Numbered from the stretch's first letter, positions 27,408 to 35,061 are shown. The stretch: 36,064 nt of DNA from Bacteroidota bacterium (GCA_016845175.1 JAERTD010000087.1:1-36064), one strand, 5' to 3'. Notes: generated by a model from the letters alone, not told the origin. Program-made: numbers and translations.

Positions 27408-28194
27408 AAAACTCATTATACGCAACGTGATAATCTTCATTTTCCTGATAATCCAACATGGGTTTACCTGAAGCTTTGGCATAATCTAAAAGTTCCGGGT
27501 TGACTTCTTGACTTCCTACAATTAGTGCGTCAGAACGGTCGATAGCGCCTTTCATGAAGGAAACGTAGTTTCCCTGCTTATAGTGTCCGAGGTCATCCAT
27601 ACTCAGACCATTCATGATCATTTTTTTCTCGAAGCCTTTCATAAACTGCTCATTAAAGGCATCATCATAGAGGGAGACCACAATTTTGGTATCTGCAAAT
27701 ATGGGGCTGTCTTTATAGGCTGTTTGAACGTATAGTGGGATCAGGCTGGCAAACCAACCATGGGTATGGATGATATCAGGAGCCCAGCCCAATTTTTTAA
27801 CAGTTTCCAGTACTCCTTTTGAAAAGAATACGGTACGCTCGTCATTGTCGTCGAAAAACTTCTTGTCTTTTCCGTTAAAAAGGAATTTGCGATGGAAGAA
27901 ATCTTCATTATCGATGAAATATACCTGCATCCTTGCTTGTTGGATGGAAGCTACCTTAATAATGAGCGGGTGGTCAATGTCATCAATGATCAGGTTCATC
28001 CCTGAAAGCCTGATGACCTCGTGAAGCTGATTCCTTCTTTCATTGATCAAGCCAAAACGTGGCATGAAGGTTCTGATTTCTTTACCGCTTTCTTGTGTTT
28101 TCTGTGGGAGGTAACGTCCTATCTTACTCATTGGAGTTTCAGGTAAATAAGGCATTATCTCTTGTGCAACGAATAAGACCCGCTTTTTTTCCAT
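27385..28194 (-). CDS. Glycogen/starch synthase N-terminal-domain-like protein
   Basis: About 269 residues from the ATG at 28194 (MEKKRVLFVAQEIMPYLPET). It resembles the GT5 N-terminal Rossmann domain only: VLFVAQEI start, LSGMNLIIDDID, FFSKGVLETVKKLGWAPDIIHTHGW and later SDALIVGSQEV. The C-terminal nucleotide-sugar domain of real glycogen synthases (about 200 more residues) is missing. The KTGGL motif that binds ADP-glucose is replaced by ETPMSKIGRYLP. It therefore may not be a working glycosyltransferase. The stop overlaps the DUF4270 start, so the two are co-expressed. Confidence 0.8.
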   Translation of the reverse strand: MEKKRVLFVAQEIMPYLPETPMSKIGRYLPQKTQESGKEIRTFMPRFGLINERRNQLHEVIRLSGMNLIIDDIDHPLIIKVASIQQARMQVYFIDNEDFFHRKFLFNGKDKKFFDDNDERTVFFSKGVLETVKKLGWAPDIIHTHGWFASLIPLYVQTAYKDSPIFADTKIVVSLYDDAFNEQFMKGFEKKMIMNGLSMDDLGHYKQGNYVSFMKGAIDRSDALIVGSQEVNPELLDYAKASGKPMLDYQENEDYHVAYNEFYDQIIED

Positions 28195-28222
28195 AGCACT
28201 TAATATTAGTGATTTTGAGGGT

Positions 28223-28254
28223 GCAAAATTAGTAAAAAAAACGCTTTCTCTCAA
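28223..28254 (-). promoter_or_regulatory. Promoter of the GT5-like/DUF4270 unit
   Basis: Minus-strand TTG (28252-28254), a 20-base spacer with eight T, then TAATTTTGC (28223-28231). Both parts fit the Bacteroidota consensus; the gene starts 28 bases downstream. Confidence 0.65.
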
Positions 28255-28376
28255 TTAATCAAGCAAGCTTGTGTCAAATAATCAAGCATTTAACACTTGT
28301 TAACGGAAATTGGGTGAACTTTCTCCGGACTGATTCGGTTGCCTTAGAAGTTCAGCTGTAGAATCTTGGTGGCCAC

Positions 28377-29294
28377 CTATCCTCTTATAAAGATGCCTTT
28401 GATAATATCGTTGGCCATTTTCGGATTTTCCTTCAAACGACGGGTAGAATAGGCGAACCACTGCTCACCATAGGGTACATATACCCTCATACGGTATCCT
28501 TTATCGATAATTGATTTCCTCAATGCAGGAGTTACGCCATACAGCATTTGGAATTCGAATTGTTCGGTGGGCACCTTATATTTTTCAATAAGCTTATAAG
28601 CTCCTTTTACCAAAAATTCGTCGTGGGTTGCAATAGCTGGGTACATGCCTTGTTTAAACATATACTCCAGGTCGGTTAAGAAATGCTGGTTGATTTCATC
28701 GTATTTTTTGTAAGCAATGCTTTCATGCTCCACGTAGATACCTTTACACAAACGGTAGTTGATGCGATTGGTTTCGCTGTGAATGTCTTCCAGATCTTTA
28801 ACGTCGTCGAGGGTACGCTTAAGGTATGCCTGAACCACTAAACCCACGTTCTTTGGGAATTCCTTCTTCAGCTTCCGGTAAAGTTCAATTTCAAGATCAA
28901 CGCATTGGGAGTCTTCCATGTCAACACGAACGAAATTATCAAAACTGGCTGCCAGGGCAACTATTTCGCGTATGTACTCATAACATTTGTCCTTATCAAT
29001 GAGCAAACCAAACATGGTTGGCTTCAGAGAATAGTTTCCATCGATATCTTGTTTTTCTATGGTGTTGATGATGTGCAGGTATTCTTCCTTGTTCTTTTCT
29101 GCCTGATCTAGTCGTGTGATAAACTCTCCCAACAGGTCGATGGTAACCATATTACCGCTGTTGTTGAGTTTTAAACTGGCATCGATGGCATCTTCTATGG
29201 ATTTACCGGCGATATATCTTTTGGAAAAGATCCAAACAAAACTTTTGGGCATGAAAGGCAAAATTGCCGCGATCATTTTATTGAACCACATCAT
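28377..29294 (-). CDS. Proline dehydrogenase
   Basis: FAD enzyme oxidising L-proline to pyrroline-5-carboxylate and passing electrons to the quinone pool. 305 residues, the short monofunctional form without the P5C dehydrogenase domain of PutA. TIM-barrel motifs: NFVRVDMEDS, VVQAYLKRT, INYRLCKGIYVE, ATHDE, FEFQMLYGV and the C-terminal YVPYGEQWFAYSTRRL, which binds proline and flavin. No P5C dehydrogenase gene is adjacent. Start chosen at the first ATG after the promoter; MMWFNKM offers nearby alternatives. Confidence 0.93.
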   Translation of the reverse strand: MMWFNKMIAAILPFMPKSFVWIFSKRYIAGKSIEDAIDASLKLNNSGNMVTIDLLGEFITRLDQAEKNKEEYLHIINTIEKQDIDGNYSLKPTMFGLLIDKDKCYEYIREIVALAASFDNFVRVDMEDSQCVDLEIELYRKLKKEFPKNVGLVVQAYLKRTLDDVKDLEDIHSETNRINYRLCKGIYVEHESIAYKKYDEINQHFLTDLEYMFKQGMYPAIATHDEFLVKGAYKLIEKYKVPTEQFEFQMLYGVTPALRKSIIDKGYRMRVYVPYGEQWFAYSTRRLKENPKMANDIIKGIFIRG

Positions 29295-29320
29295 GGGCGT
29301 AGATTTTAAAAATTAGCTCA

Positions 29321-29329
29321 GCAAAATTA
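29321..29329 (-). promoter_or_regulatory. Candidate -7 element for proline dehydrogenase
   Basis: Minus-strand TAATTTTGC fits TAnnTTTGY, 26 bases before the ATG at 29294. The same nine bases precede the GT5-like and U32 genes. Confidence 0.6.
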
Positions 29330-29485
29330 TGCTTTAATGTTAATAATTTAACACTAAAGTAATAATTTTTACAGAGTCAAAACAATAATGTAATCTGAGA
29401 ATGTATTGTGCTGATTATAAAGGAATAAGACCTGGTATTTGTATGGTTGAAAATTTGATTTCAAGCTCATAATTCATAAAATGCA

Positions 29486-29632
29486 TTGCAGCAGCAGTAG
29501 CAGCGACAGCCCGTTGCCATGGTGGCTGATGTGATGCAAAAGGAGCGGAGGCTGACAGGGGAAGACCCCGCAACCGATAGCAGCACACAGCCGGCATAAA
29601 ACGGCTAAAGCGGATGATGCGTTCGCTGCCCC
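29486..29632. ncRNA. GC-rich structured element, candidate non-coding RNA
   Basis: A stretch clearly richer in G and C than its AT-rich flanks, with no credible gene. Read on the plus strand, outer arms GCAGCGA (29500-29506) and TCGCTGC (29623-29629) enclose three hairpins: CAGCC/GGCTG (29507-29528), GGGG-AAGA-CCCC (29558-29569) and AGCCG/CGGCT (29589-29606). This is a multi-branch fold. The family is not identified here; Flavo-1 RNA is one Rfam model worth testing. The element ends before the DUF177 promoter, so it is not part of that leader. The strand is uncertain. Confidence 0.4.
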
Positions 29633-29640
29633 ATTAAAAA

Positions 29641-29673
29641 TTTGGTTATCACAATAATAATTTTTACTTTTGC
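29641..29673 (+). promoter_or_regulatory. Promoter of yceD-rpmF
   Basis: TTTG at 29641-29644, 20-base spacer, TACTTTTGC at 29665-29673. One of the best promoter matches in the window, 26 bases before the DUF177 ATG. Confidence 0.75.
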
Positions 29674-29698
29674 CGCCCGATTTTGATGGGGGTGAACG

Positions 29699-30196
29699 AT
29701 GGAAGATTTTATGATACCCTATAAGGGGTTAGGTCTTGGAAGCCACTCATTTGAATTTGAAATTGACGACAAGTTCTTTGAAGGTTTTGAATATTTTGAG
29801 TCGGAACAGGGACAATTAAAGGTAAAGCTGGAGTTGGTGAAGGAATCCAGTTTAATGGATTTGCATTTTACCATTGATGGCAGGCTGGAGTTGGTTTGTG
29901 ATCGTTGTCTTGGGGAGTATAGCTATCCGGTAAACGGAGCATTTCGCCTGGTAGTAAAATACGGAGAGGCATTTTTGGAAGAATCGGAAGAGGTTGTTGT
30001 TTTACCCATTACTCAAAGCAGGCTTGATGTGAGTCGGTATATTTTCGAATACATCAATATGTTGCTGCCCATGAAAAAAGAGCATGCGGAAGAAGCAGAT
30101 TGTGATCCGGAGATGATTGACAAACTCAACACTTATTCGAAACAGGAACATGATCCCCGTTGGGACGCATTGAAAAATATAGAATTTAAAAAGTAG
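29699..30196 (+). CDS. yceD: YceD/DUF177 family protein
   Basis: 165 residues of the YceD family, a small protein nearly always encoded just before rpmF and linked to large-subunit rRNA or ribosome accumulation in other organisms. Family features: LELVCDRCLGEYSYPV with the CxxC pair, and an acidic middle (EESEEVVVLP). The C-terminus DPRWDALKNI is the usual ending. It is 26 bases before rpmF, an operon. Confidence 0.9.
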   Translation: MEDFMIPYKGLGLGSHSFEFEIDDKFFEGFEYFESEQGQLKVKLELVKESSLMDLHFTIDGRLELVCDRCLGEYSYPVNGAFRLVVKYGEAFLEESEEVVVLPITQSRLDVSRYIFEYINMLLPMKKEHAEEADCDPEMIDKLNTYSKQEHDPRWDALKNIEFKK

Positions 30197-30222
30197 AATA
30201 TTAATATTTAAGTAATCATACA

Positions 30223-30414
30223 ATGGCACATCCTAAAAGAAAAATTTCAAGAACAAGGAGAGACAAGAGACGCACGCATTATAAAGCGGAAGCTCCTCAA
30301 TTGGCTACCTGTCCAACCACTGGAACTGTTCATGTATACCACCGTGCGTATTATGTAGATGGCGACCTTTATTATAAAGGTAAGTTGGTTATGGAAAGTG
30401 CCAAAGCTGAATAG
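30223..30414 (+). CDS. rpmF: Ribosomal protein L32
   Basis: Large-subunit protein of 63 residues. Basic N-terminus [19 protein letters not shown] is the L32 signature. The zinc site is reduced: [16 protein letters not shown] keeps one Cys, with TG where a second Cys would be, and has no later CxxC pair. This form is usual in Bacteroidota. A terminator follows at 30483. Confidence 0.97.
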   Translation: MAHPKRKISRTRRDKRRTHYKAEAPQLATCPTTGTVHVYHRAYYVDGDLYYKGKLVMESAKAE

Positions 30415-30482
30415 CACAGCACTTCTTTTTGTTATGTTAAAGTACCTGATCCAACCTTAGTTTGGATTGCAAATTAATGTTT

Positions 30483-30514
30483 ACTCTTGATCATAGATTG
30501 GTCAAGAGTTTTTT
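30483..30514 (+). terminator. Terminator of yceD-rpmF
   Basis: ACTCTTGATCA / TGGTCAAGAGT, an 11-bp stem with one G-U pair and a 5-base loop, followed by six T. Confidence 0.9.
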
Positions 30515-30550
30515 GTTTGAGCTTCCGGAAATATGGGTGGCTCGGCCTAA

Positions 30551-30585
30551 TTTGAACACACCGAATTAAAAATTATTATTTTTGC
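30551..30585 (+). promoter_or_regulatory. Promoter of fabH
   Basis: TTTG at 30551-30554, 22-base spacer, TATTTTTGC at 30577-30585. It is 21 bases before the ATG at 30606 and overlaps the longer open frame, which favours the shorter start. Confidence 0.72.
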
Positions 30586-30605
30586 ACACCAAAACCAGAG
30601 CACTT

Positions 30606-31607
30606 ATGACACAATTCAGAGCTGCTATTACCGGAATTCATGCATGGGCACCTGACTATCTCTTGACTAATAAAGAGTTGGAGACTATGGTTGATACCAC
30701 CGATGAATGGATCATGACCAGAACGGGTATCAAAGAGAGGCATATTCTTAAGGGAGAAGGTAAGGGAACATCAGATATAGGAACAGAAGCCGTTAAAGGA
30801 CTTTTGAAAAAGACAGGAACTTCCCCTGATGAAGTGGATTTGCTGATCTGTGCTACGGTTACTCCGGATATGCAGTTTCCTGCTACAGCCAATATCATCA
30901 GTGACAAGGTAGGCATCAAAAATGCCTTCAGTTATGATTTGAATGCGGCCTGTTCTGGATTTATTTATGCCCTTGAAACCGGTGCTAAGTTTATTCAGTC
31001 GGGAGCCTATAAAAAGGTAGTGGTTGTTGGTGCCGATAAGATGTCATCGATAGTTGATTATACCGATCGTACGACCTGTATTATTTTTGGAGATGCCGGC
31101 GGGGCAGTTTTGCTTGAACCCACCACTGAAGATGTGGGGATTATGGATACCAAAATGGGTACTGATGGCAGTGGCCGTGTGCATTTGCACCAGAAAGCCG
31201 GAGGTTCTGTAAAGCCAGCTTCCCATGAAACTGTAGATGCCCGCGAACATTATATCTATCAGGAAGGTCAGGCAGTATTCAAATTTGCTGTTACCAATAT
31301 GGCGGATGTTTCGGTGGATATTATGAAAAGAAACAACCTTACCTCCGATGACATTGCCTGGCTGGTGCCTCATCAGGCCAATATGCGAATTATTGAAGCA
31401 ACTGCTCGTCGTATGGGTCTTGATAAAGAAAAGGTGATGATCAATATTGAAAGATATGGCAATACTACCAATGGTACCATCCCCATGTGTTTGCATGAAT
31501 GGGAGCACCGACTAAAGAAAGGTGACAATGTGGTACTGGCCGCTTTTGGTGGTGGATTCACCTGGGGCGCTGTTTACCTTAAGTGGGCCTACGACGGAAG
31601 CAAATAA
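30606..31607 (+). CDS. fabH: 3-oxoacyl-ACP synthase III
   Basis: Starts fatty-acid synthesis by condensing an acyl-CoA primer with malonyl-ACP. 333 residues from the ATG at 30606 ([20 protein letters not shown]). Catalytic triad: C116 in [12 protein letters not shown]256 in VPHQANMR and N286 in GNTTNGTIP. Thiolase fold, with [15 protein letters not shown] near residue 32. In many relatives plsX lies between rpmF and fabH; here it is absent and fabH has its own promoter. Confidence 0.97.
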   Translation: MTQFRAAITGIHAWAPDYLLTNKELETMVDTTDEWIMTRTGIKERHILKGEGKGTSDIGTEAVKGLLKKTGTSPDEVDLLICATVTPDMQFPATANIISDKVGIKNAFSYDLNAACSGFIYALETGAKFIQSGAYKKVVVVGADKMSSIVDYTDRTTCIIFGDAGGAVLLEPTTEDVGIMDTKMGTDGSGRVHLHQKAGGSVKPASHETVDAREHYIYQEGQAVFKFAVTNMADVSVDIMKRNNLTSDDIAWLVPHQANMRIIEATARRMGLDKEKVMINIERYGNTTNGTIPMCLHEWEHRLKKGDNVVLAAFGGGFTWGAVYLKWAYDGSK

Positions 31608-31642
31608 TTGCTCAAAGAAACTTAGTATTTAATATACATTTG

Positions 31643-31673
31643 AAGCCATCTGATTGTTCGGGTGGCTTTTTTT
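31643..31673 (+). terminator. Terminator of fabH
   Basis: AAGCCATCTGA / TCGGGTGGCTT, an 11-bp stem with two G-U pairs and a TTGT loop, followed by seven T. Confidence 0.88.
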
Positions 31674-31707
31674 GATGGATGATGTATTATAGAGGAAAAG
31701 AAATAAG

Positions 31708-31826
31708 TACTTAAAGTGAGCTAAAGTTTGAAGTGCGCTAGAATTTGAAGTGCGCTAAAGTTAAATGGCTTATAGATTTAGATGCCAATTTTAGGCACTT
31801 TAGTCATTTTAAATACTTTAGGCACT
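31708..31826. repeat. ctaaagt repeat, copy 1
   Basis: 119 bases, nearly identical to 32797-32897. It begins with three 17-18-bp tandem units (AAGTGAGCTAAAGTTTG type) and ends with ACTTTAGTC and ACTTTAGGCACT, which are near-complementary to the first units, so the whole can fold back. It has one 17-bp unit more than copy 2. Confidence 0.8.
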
Positions 31827-31864
31827 CCTAATTTTTTTTGTGGTATATAGTGATTCCTTCAACA

Positions 31865-31891
31865 TCAGTTACCCCGTCCTTCAGGTCGGGG
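31865..31891. repeat. CCCCGTCC palindromic repeat, lone copy
   Basis: 27 bases identical to 32344-32370. The core CCCCGTCCTTCAGGTCGGGG is an imperfect palindrome with one T-T mismatch on the axis of pairing. Here it stands alone, without the flanks seen in the other two copies. Confidence 0.75.
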
Positions 31892-31958
31892 AAAGAAAAG
31901 GAAGAAAGATTAATGTAGAGTGGCAATGATATAATAATTGAGTTGGAATAGAGCTGTT

Positions 31959-32050
31959 TCGATTCGATTATTTTTTTTATTTAGATAGGAAATATAATGC
32001 GAATCGATACCCCTTTTTTCTTGACAAAAAAGGGGTAGGAAAAAGTCAAG
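31959..32050 (+). repeat. Pseudoknot-forming element, copy 1
   Basis: Three helices: TCGATTCG (31959-31966) with CGAATCGA (32000-32007); ACCCCTTTTTT (32009-32019) with AAAAAAGGGGT (32026-32036); and the 6-base loop CTTGAC (32020-32025) with GTCAAG (32045-32050). The last makes an H-type pseudoknot. The same plan is kept with different bases in copy 2. Strand given is the one described; the functional strand is unknown. Confidence 0.65.
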
Positions 32051-32251
32051 GCTTACTGAAAAACAATTTCCGTCTATTTGCTGTACTTAAGTGCGGCCGT
32101 GTGATTTTCGAACAAGTTCTTAACTACCCGGTCTTACTAAGGCACAGCTTCGATCCGAAACCTGTTTTTCAGAATGCGGGATTAAAAATACTATGCTGAT
32201 ATACTTTCCCATAATAAGTAAACCATAGTCTATAATACATTCTTCCCGTCT

Positions 32252-32425
32252 CCGTTTTTTCGGGTTTGCCCTGCCATGCGGTGCATCGTCAGGAGCCTAC
32301 ACTCCTGGCTTCGCCTAGTTTCAGCATTGTTTTGATCGTCGGTTCAGTTACCCCGTCCTTCAGGTCGGGGATTGGAAGGGGGAAGGTAGTCCCAATAGCT
32401 ATCGGGAGATGAGTGTAGAATGTAG
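32252..32425. repeat. Composite repeat with CCCCGTCC and AGCTAT palindromes, copy 1
   Basis: Shares CCGTTTTTTCGGG, then 124 bases (32302-32425) with few differences from 32646-32771. Contains CCCCGTCCTTCAGGTCGGGG and TCCCAATAGCTATCGGGA (32390-32407). The latter is one base off the palindrome inserted in the tRNA-Leu remnant at 21320. Confidence 0.8.
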
Positions 32426-32492
32426 AAAGATGTATTAAAAATCAGTTAGCCTATGCATATACTTAAGTGAATTTACCATGCAAATTCAGGTT

Positions 32493-32586
32493 TTGTTGCG
32501 CTCAAGTCAAATTGAGTAATGGATATTATTTAAAGGCGCAACAACACCCTTTTTTTCTTGATAAAAAAAGGGTGGAAAAAATCAAG
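32493..32586 (+). repeat. Pseudoknot-forming element, copy 2
   Basis: TTGTTGCGC (32493-32501) with GCGCAACAA (32536-32544); CACCCTTTTTTT (32545-32556) with AAAAAAAGGGTG (32563-32574); loop CTTGAT (32557-32562) with ATCAAG (32581-32586). Same order and spacing as copy 1, with paired substitutions in all three helices. Confidence 0.65.
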
Positions 32587-32626
32587 AAAAAACGAAGCTA
32601 TCTGCACACAAACCCACCCGCGCCCG

Positions 32627-32771
32627 CCGTTTTTTCGGGCCTGCGCTCCTGGCTTCGCCTAGTTTCAGCATTTTTTTGATCATCGGTTCAGTTACCCCGT
32701 CCATCAGGTCGGGGATTGGAAGGGGGAATGTAGTCCTGATAGGTATCGGGAGATGAGTGTAGAGTGTGTAG
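32627..32771. repeat. Composite repeat with CCCCGTCC and AGCTAT palindromes, copy 2
   Basis: Second copy of the block at 32252-32425, with a shorter left part. The second palindrome reads TCCTGATAGGTATCGGGA (32734-32751), so it has lost perfect symmetry. Confidence 0.8.
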
Positions 32772-32796
32772 GTTTTGGGTATAAGAAATATCAAAA

Positions 32797-32897
32797 TACT
32801 TAAAGTGAGCTAAAGTTTGAAGTGAGCTAAAGTTAAATGGCTTACAGATTTAGATGCCAATTTAAGCACTTTAGTCATATTAAATACTCTAGGCACT
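32797..32897. repeat. ctaaagt repeat, copy 2
   Basis: 101 bases, same orientation as 31708-31826. It has two instead of three tandem 17-18-bp units and a handful of substitutions. It ends nine bases before the PHP gene stop, so it would lie in that gene's 3' region. Confidence 0.8.
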
Positions 32898-32905
32898 TTT
32901 TTATA

Positions 32906-33751
32906 TTAGTCCAGAGGCCTCTCCAGCCAACTTATACCATCAAATTCCATGACAGTGGTAAAGCCTATTTCGAGCAAACGTTGGGTGGTTTCTGAAAATC
33001 CGGCATTTAATTCGGAAGGATGATGGGCATCAGAGGAAATGATGATGTGAATGTTTCTTGCTTTCAATTTCTGTAAGGCCTGACCATCAGGAAATAAGTG
33101 GGGTGACCGCTTTTTGTAAATACCTCTTGTGTTAATTTCGACGATCAATCCCTTTTCCTTGACCAGGTCCAGGGTTTCATCAATTAAATTTTGATACCAG
33201 GATTCATCTTCGGTGAAGTAGCGATTGCGGTTGTGCATTTTGATCTTATCGAAATGTCCCAAAACATCGAAATGTTGAGTGGAAATCATTTCATTGGTTT
33301 GATTGAAAAATGCCTTGACTCCCTGACGAATATCGCCCTGGAAGAACTTTTGCAAGCCCTTATCATAAGTCTCATATTTAGGACCGTCGGTGAACCACAA
33401 TTCATCCGAATGTGTGGCTTTAACAAGGTGAACGGATCCTATGAGATAATCTGTTTTCACTTGTTCTTTACAGTGATTAAAATCATCTGACATACCCTGA
33501 ATATAATCCATTTCAAGACCTCTGAATAATAAGATCTTATCCCTGTATTTTTCCTTCAGGTCCTCAAGTGTACTGATATAGCTTTCGATGTCCTCAGCTT
33601 TTAAGGAGAAGGGATTATCGAAGGCTAAGGGTGAGTGTTCTGTAAAACCAAGTGAACAAAAACCTAAGGCAATGGCTTGTTGCACATAGTCTTCAGCTGG
33701 CATACTGCCGTCTGAGAATATCGTGTGTAAATGGAGGTTATAGTTAGGCAT
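32906..33751 (-). CDS. PHP-domain phosphatase, histidinol-phosphatase (HisJ/HisK) family
   Basis: 281 residues of the polymerase-and-histidinol-phosphatase (PHP) fold. Metal-binding motifs in order: HLHTIFSDG at 6-14, FTEHSPLAF, GLEMDYI, GSVHLV, LGHFDKIK, EINTRGIYKK and SSDAHHPSE. This set fits histidinol-phosphate phosphatase of the HisJ/HisK class, the penultimate step of histidine synthesis. No other his genes are near, so another phosphoester substrate is possible. 53 bases after the U32 gene and with no promoter box of its own, so probably co-transcribed. Confidence 0.88.
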   Translation of the reverse strand: MPNYNLHLHTIFSDGSMPAEDYVQQAIALGFCSLGFTEHSPLAFDNPFSLKAEDIESYISTLEDLKEKYRDKILLFRGLEMDYIQGMSDDFNHCKEQVKTDYLIGSVHLVKATHSDELWFTDGPKYETYDKGLQKFFQGDIRQGVKAFFNQTNEMISTQHFDVLGHFDKIKMHNRNRYFTEDESWYQNLIDETLDLVKEKGLIVEINTRGIYKKRSPHLFPDGQALQKLKARNIHIIISSDAHHPSELNAGFSETTQRLLEIGFTTVMEFDGISWLERPLD

Positions 33752-33804
33752 GTGATGATGCTTTTGTAAGTGTTACATTGGCTTAGGTAATAGAAATGAA
33801 TGAA

Positions 33805-35049
33805 TCAGACCGCGACCATCTTATATAGTTTATCGCCTCTTCTGACCAGGTTTTTTACCGGTAGTGAGCATACATCGCCTTTGTTGACACTTTGTACAGG
33901 GTCCAGATCCAATCGCAATTCCTGCAGTTGATCTTCATACACTCCTGTGGTGGGCCCCATAATAATGATGTCGTCACCAACCTCCAGTGCATTGGTTTCT
34001 ATCTTTATTTCTGCCACACCAATTTTAGTATAGTAATTGGTCACTTTACCTACATACAACTTCTTATGAGTGGCCTGGTTGCCATAGTCTTCGGTCCATT
34101 CACCCAGCTTCTTTCCCATATAATAACCATCCCAGAATCCACGATTATAGACTGTAGCCAGGCGTTTGTTCCATGCATCAATGTTTTCCTGTCTGTAGTT
34201 TCCATCAAACCAGGCATCCACTGCCTCTCGATACACAGAAGACACTGTTTTGACGTATTCAGGAGATCGGCCACGGCCTTCGAGTTTGAGAACACGAACA
34301 CCTGCATCCAGAATTTTATCAAGAAAGGCCACAGTTTTCAAATCCTTGGGCGACATGATATATTCATTGTCAATTTCCAGCTCTTCGCCGGTTTCCTTGT
34401 CACTAACCAGGTATTTCCTCCGACACTGCTGCAAACAAGCCCCGCGATTGGCAGAGGAGTTGAGGTTGTCAAGACTTAGATAGCATTTGCCTGAAACGGC
34501 CATACAAAGCGCCCCATGGGCAAATACTTCGATCTGAATCAATGCCCCGGAGGGGCCTTTAATCTGTTCCTTCTCAATGGCTGTGGTAATGGCCTTAACC
34601 TGTTCGATTTGTAATTCCCTGGCCGTAACCATCACATCTGCAAATTGGGCATAATACCTAACGGCAGCCATATTGGTGATATTGGTTTGGGTGGACATAT
34701 GAATTTCCATACCTGCTTCATAGGCATATTGAATCACAGCCTGATCCGATGCAATAATGGCCGTAATATGATTGGCCTTTGCTGCATCCACGATGGCTCT
34801 CATATCATCCATCTCATGATCATAGATCACAGTATTCAAGGTGATATAACTTCGGATGTTGTGTTGCTTGCAAATATTGGATATGCTCACCAGGTCTTCC
34901 ATGGTGAAATTCTTAGAAGATTTGGAACGCATATTAAGCTTGCCAATACCGAAATATACACTATTGGCACCTCCCTGAATGGCAGCCATGAGCGACTCAT
35001 GTGAGCCAACCGGAGCCATTATTTCAACATCCTTCGCTGTCATATCCAT
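33805..35049 (-). CDS. Peptidase U32 family protein (TrhP/RlhA-like)
   Basis: 414 residues. The U32 signature EVFAHGALCMAVSGKCYLS is at about 174-192. Four cysteines, C182, C189, C205 and C209 (ACLQQC), form the likely iron-sulfur site of the TrhP/RlhA group. These proteins were named collagenase-like, but studied members hydroxylate tRNA U34 or 23S rRNA C2501. A C-terminal beta domain (VGKVTNYYTKIGVAEI) is also typical. An RNA-hydroxylation role is inferred from family; TrhP versus RlhA cannot be told apart here. It leads the two-gene unit with the PHP gene. Confidence 0.9.
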   Translation of the reverse strand: MDMTAKDVEIMAPVGSHESLMAAIQGGANSVYFGIGKLNMRSKSSKNFTMEDLVSISNICKQHNIRSYITLNTVIYDHEMDDMRAIVDAAKANHITAIIASDQAVIQYAYEAGMEIHMSTQTNITNMAAVRYYAQFADVMVTARELQIEQVKAITTAIEKEQIKGPSGALIQIEVFAHGALCMAVSGKCYLSLDNLNSSANRGACLQQCRRKYLVSDKETGEELEIDNEYIMSPKDLKTVAFLDKILDAGVRVLKLEGRGRSPEYVKTVSSVYREAVDAWFDGNYRQENIDAWNKRLATVYNRGFWDGYYMGKKLGEWTEDYGNQATHKKLYVGKVTNYYTKIGVAEIKIETNALEVGDDIIIMGPTTGVYEDQLQELRLDLDPVQSVNKGDVCSLPVKNLVRRGDKLYKMVAV

Positions 35050-35061
35050 GGTTTTAAGGCT

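Larger units (their letters stand above)
31674..32905. other. Gene-free repeat island, 1.2 kb
   Basis: No credible coding region on either strand; the longest open frames fall inside duplicated non-coding sequence. The interval is a mosaic of at least three repeat families, each present twice or more, listed separately: the ctaaagt repeats at the two edges, the pseudoknot-forming elements, and the CCCCGTCC/AGCTAT blocks. About 170 bases at 32051-32240 show no repeat or gene that I recognise. No transposase or integrase is present. Confidence 0.8.

Noticed and set aside
28368..28377. GGTGGCCACC palindrome as a terminator of proline dehydrogenase
   Set aside because: No loop and no T-run; it overlaps the stop codon and is probably chance.
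29415..29597. 60-codon minus-strand open frame
   Set aside because: It lies within the GC-rich structured element, with Ala/Pro/Leu-rich composition and no start signals; better explained by a non-coding element.
31708..31760. CRISPR-like array
   Set aside because: Only two or three contiguous 17-18-bp units without spacers and no cas genes; a short tandem repeat.
32467..32679. 70-codon open frame
   Set aside because: It crosses the pseudoknot element and the composite repeat, both duplicated as non-coding sequence.
31674..32905. Insertion sequence remnant
   Set aside because: No transposase fragment on either strand and no terminal inverted repeats framing the island.
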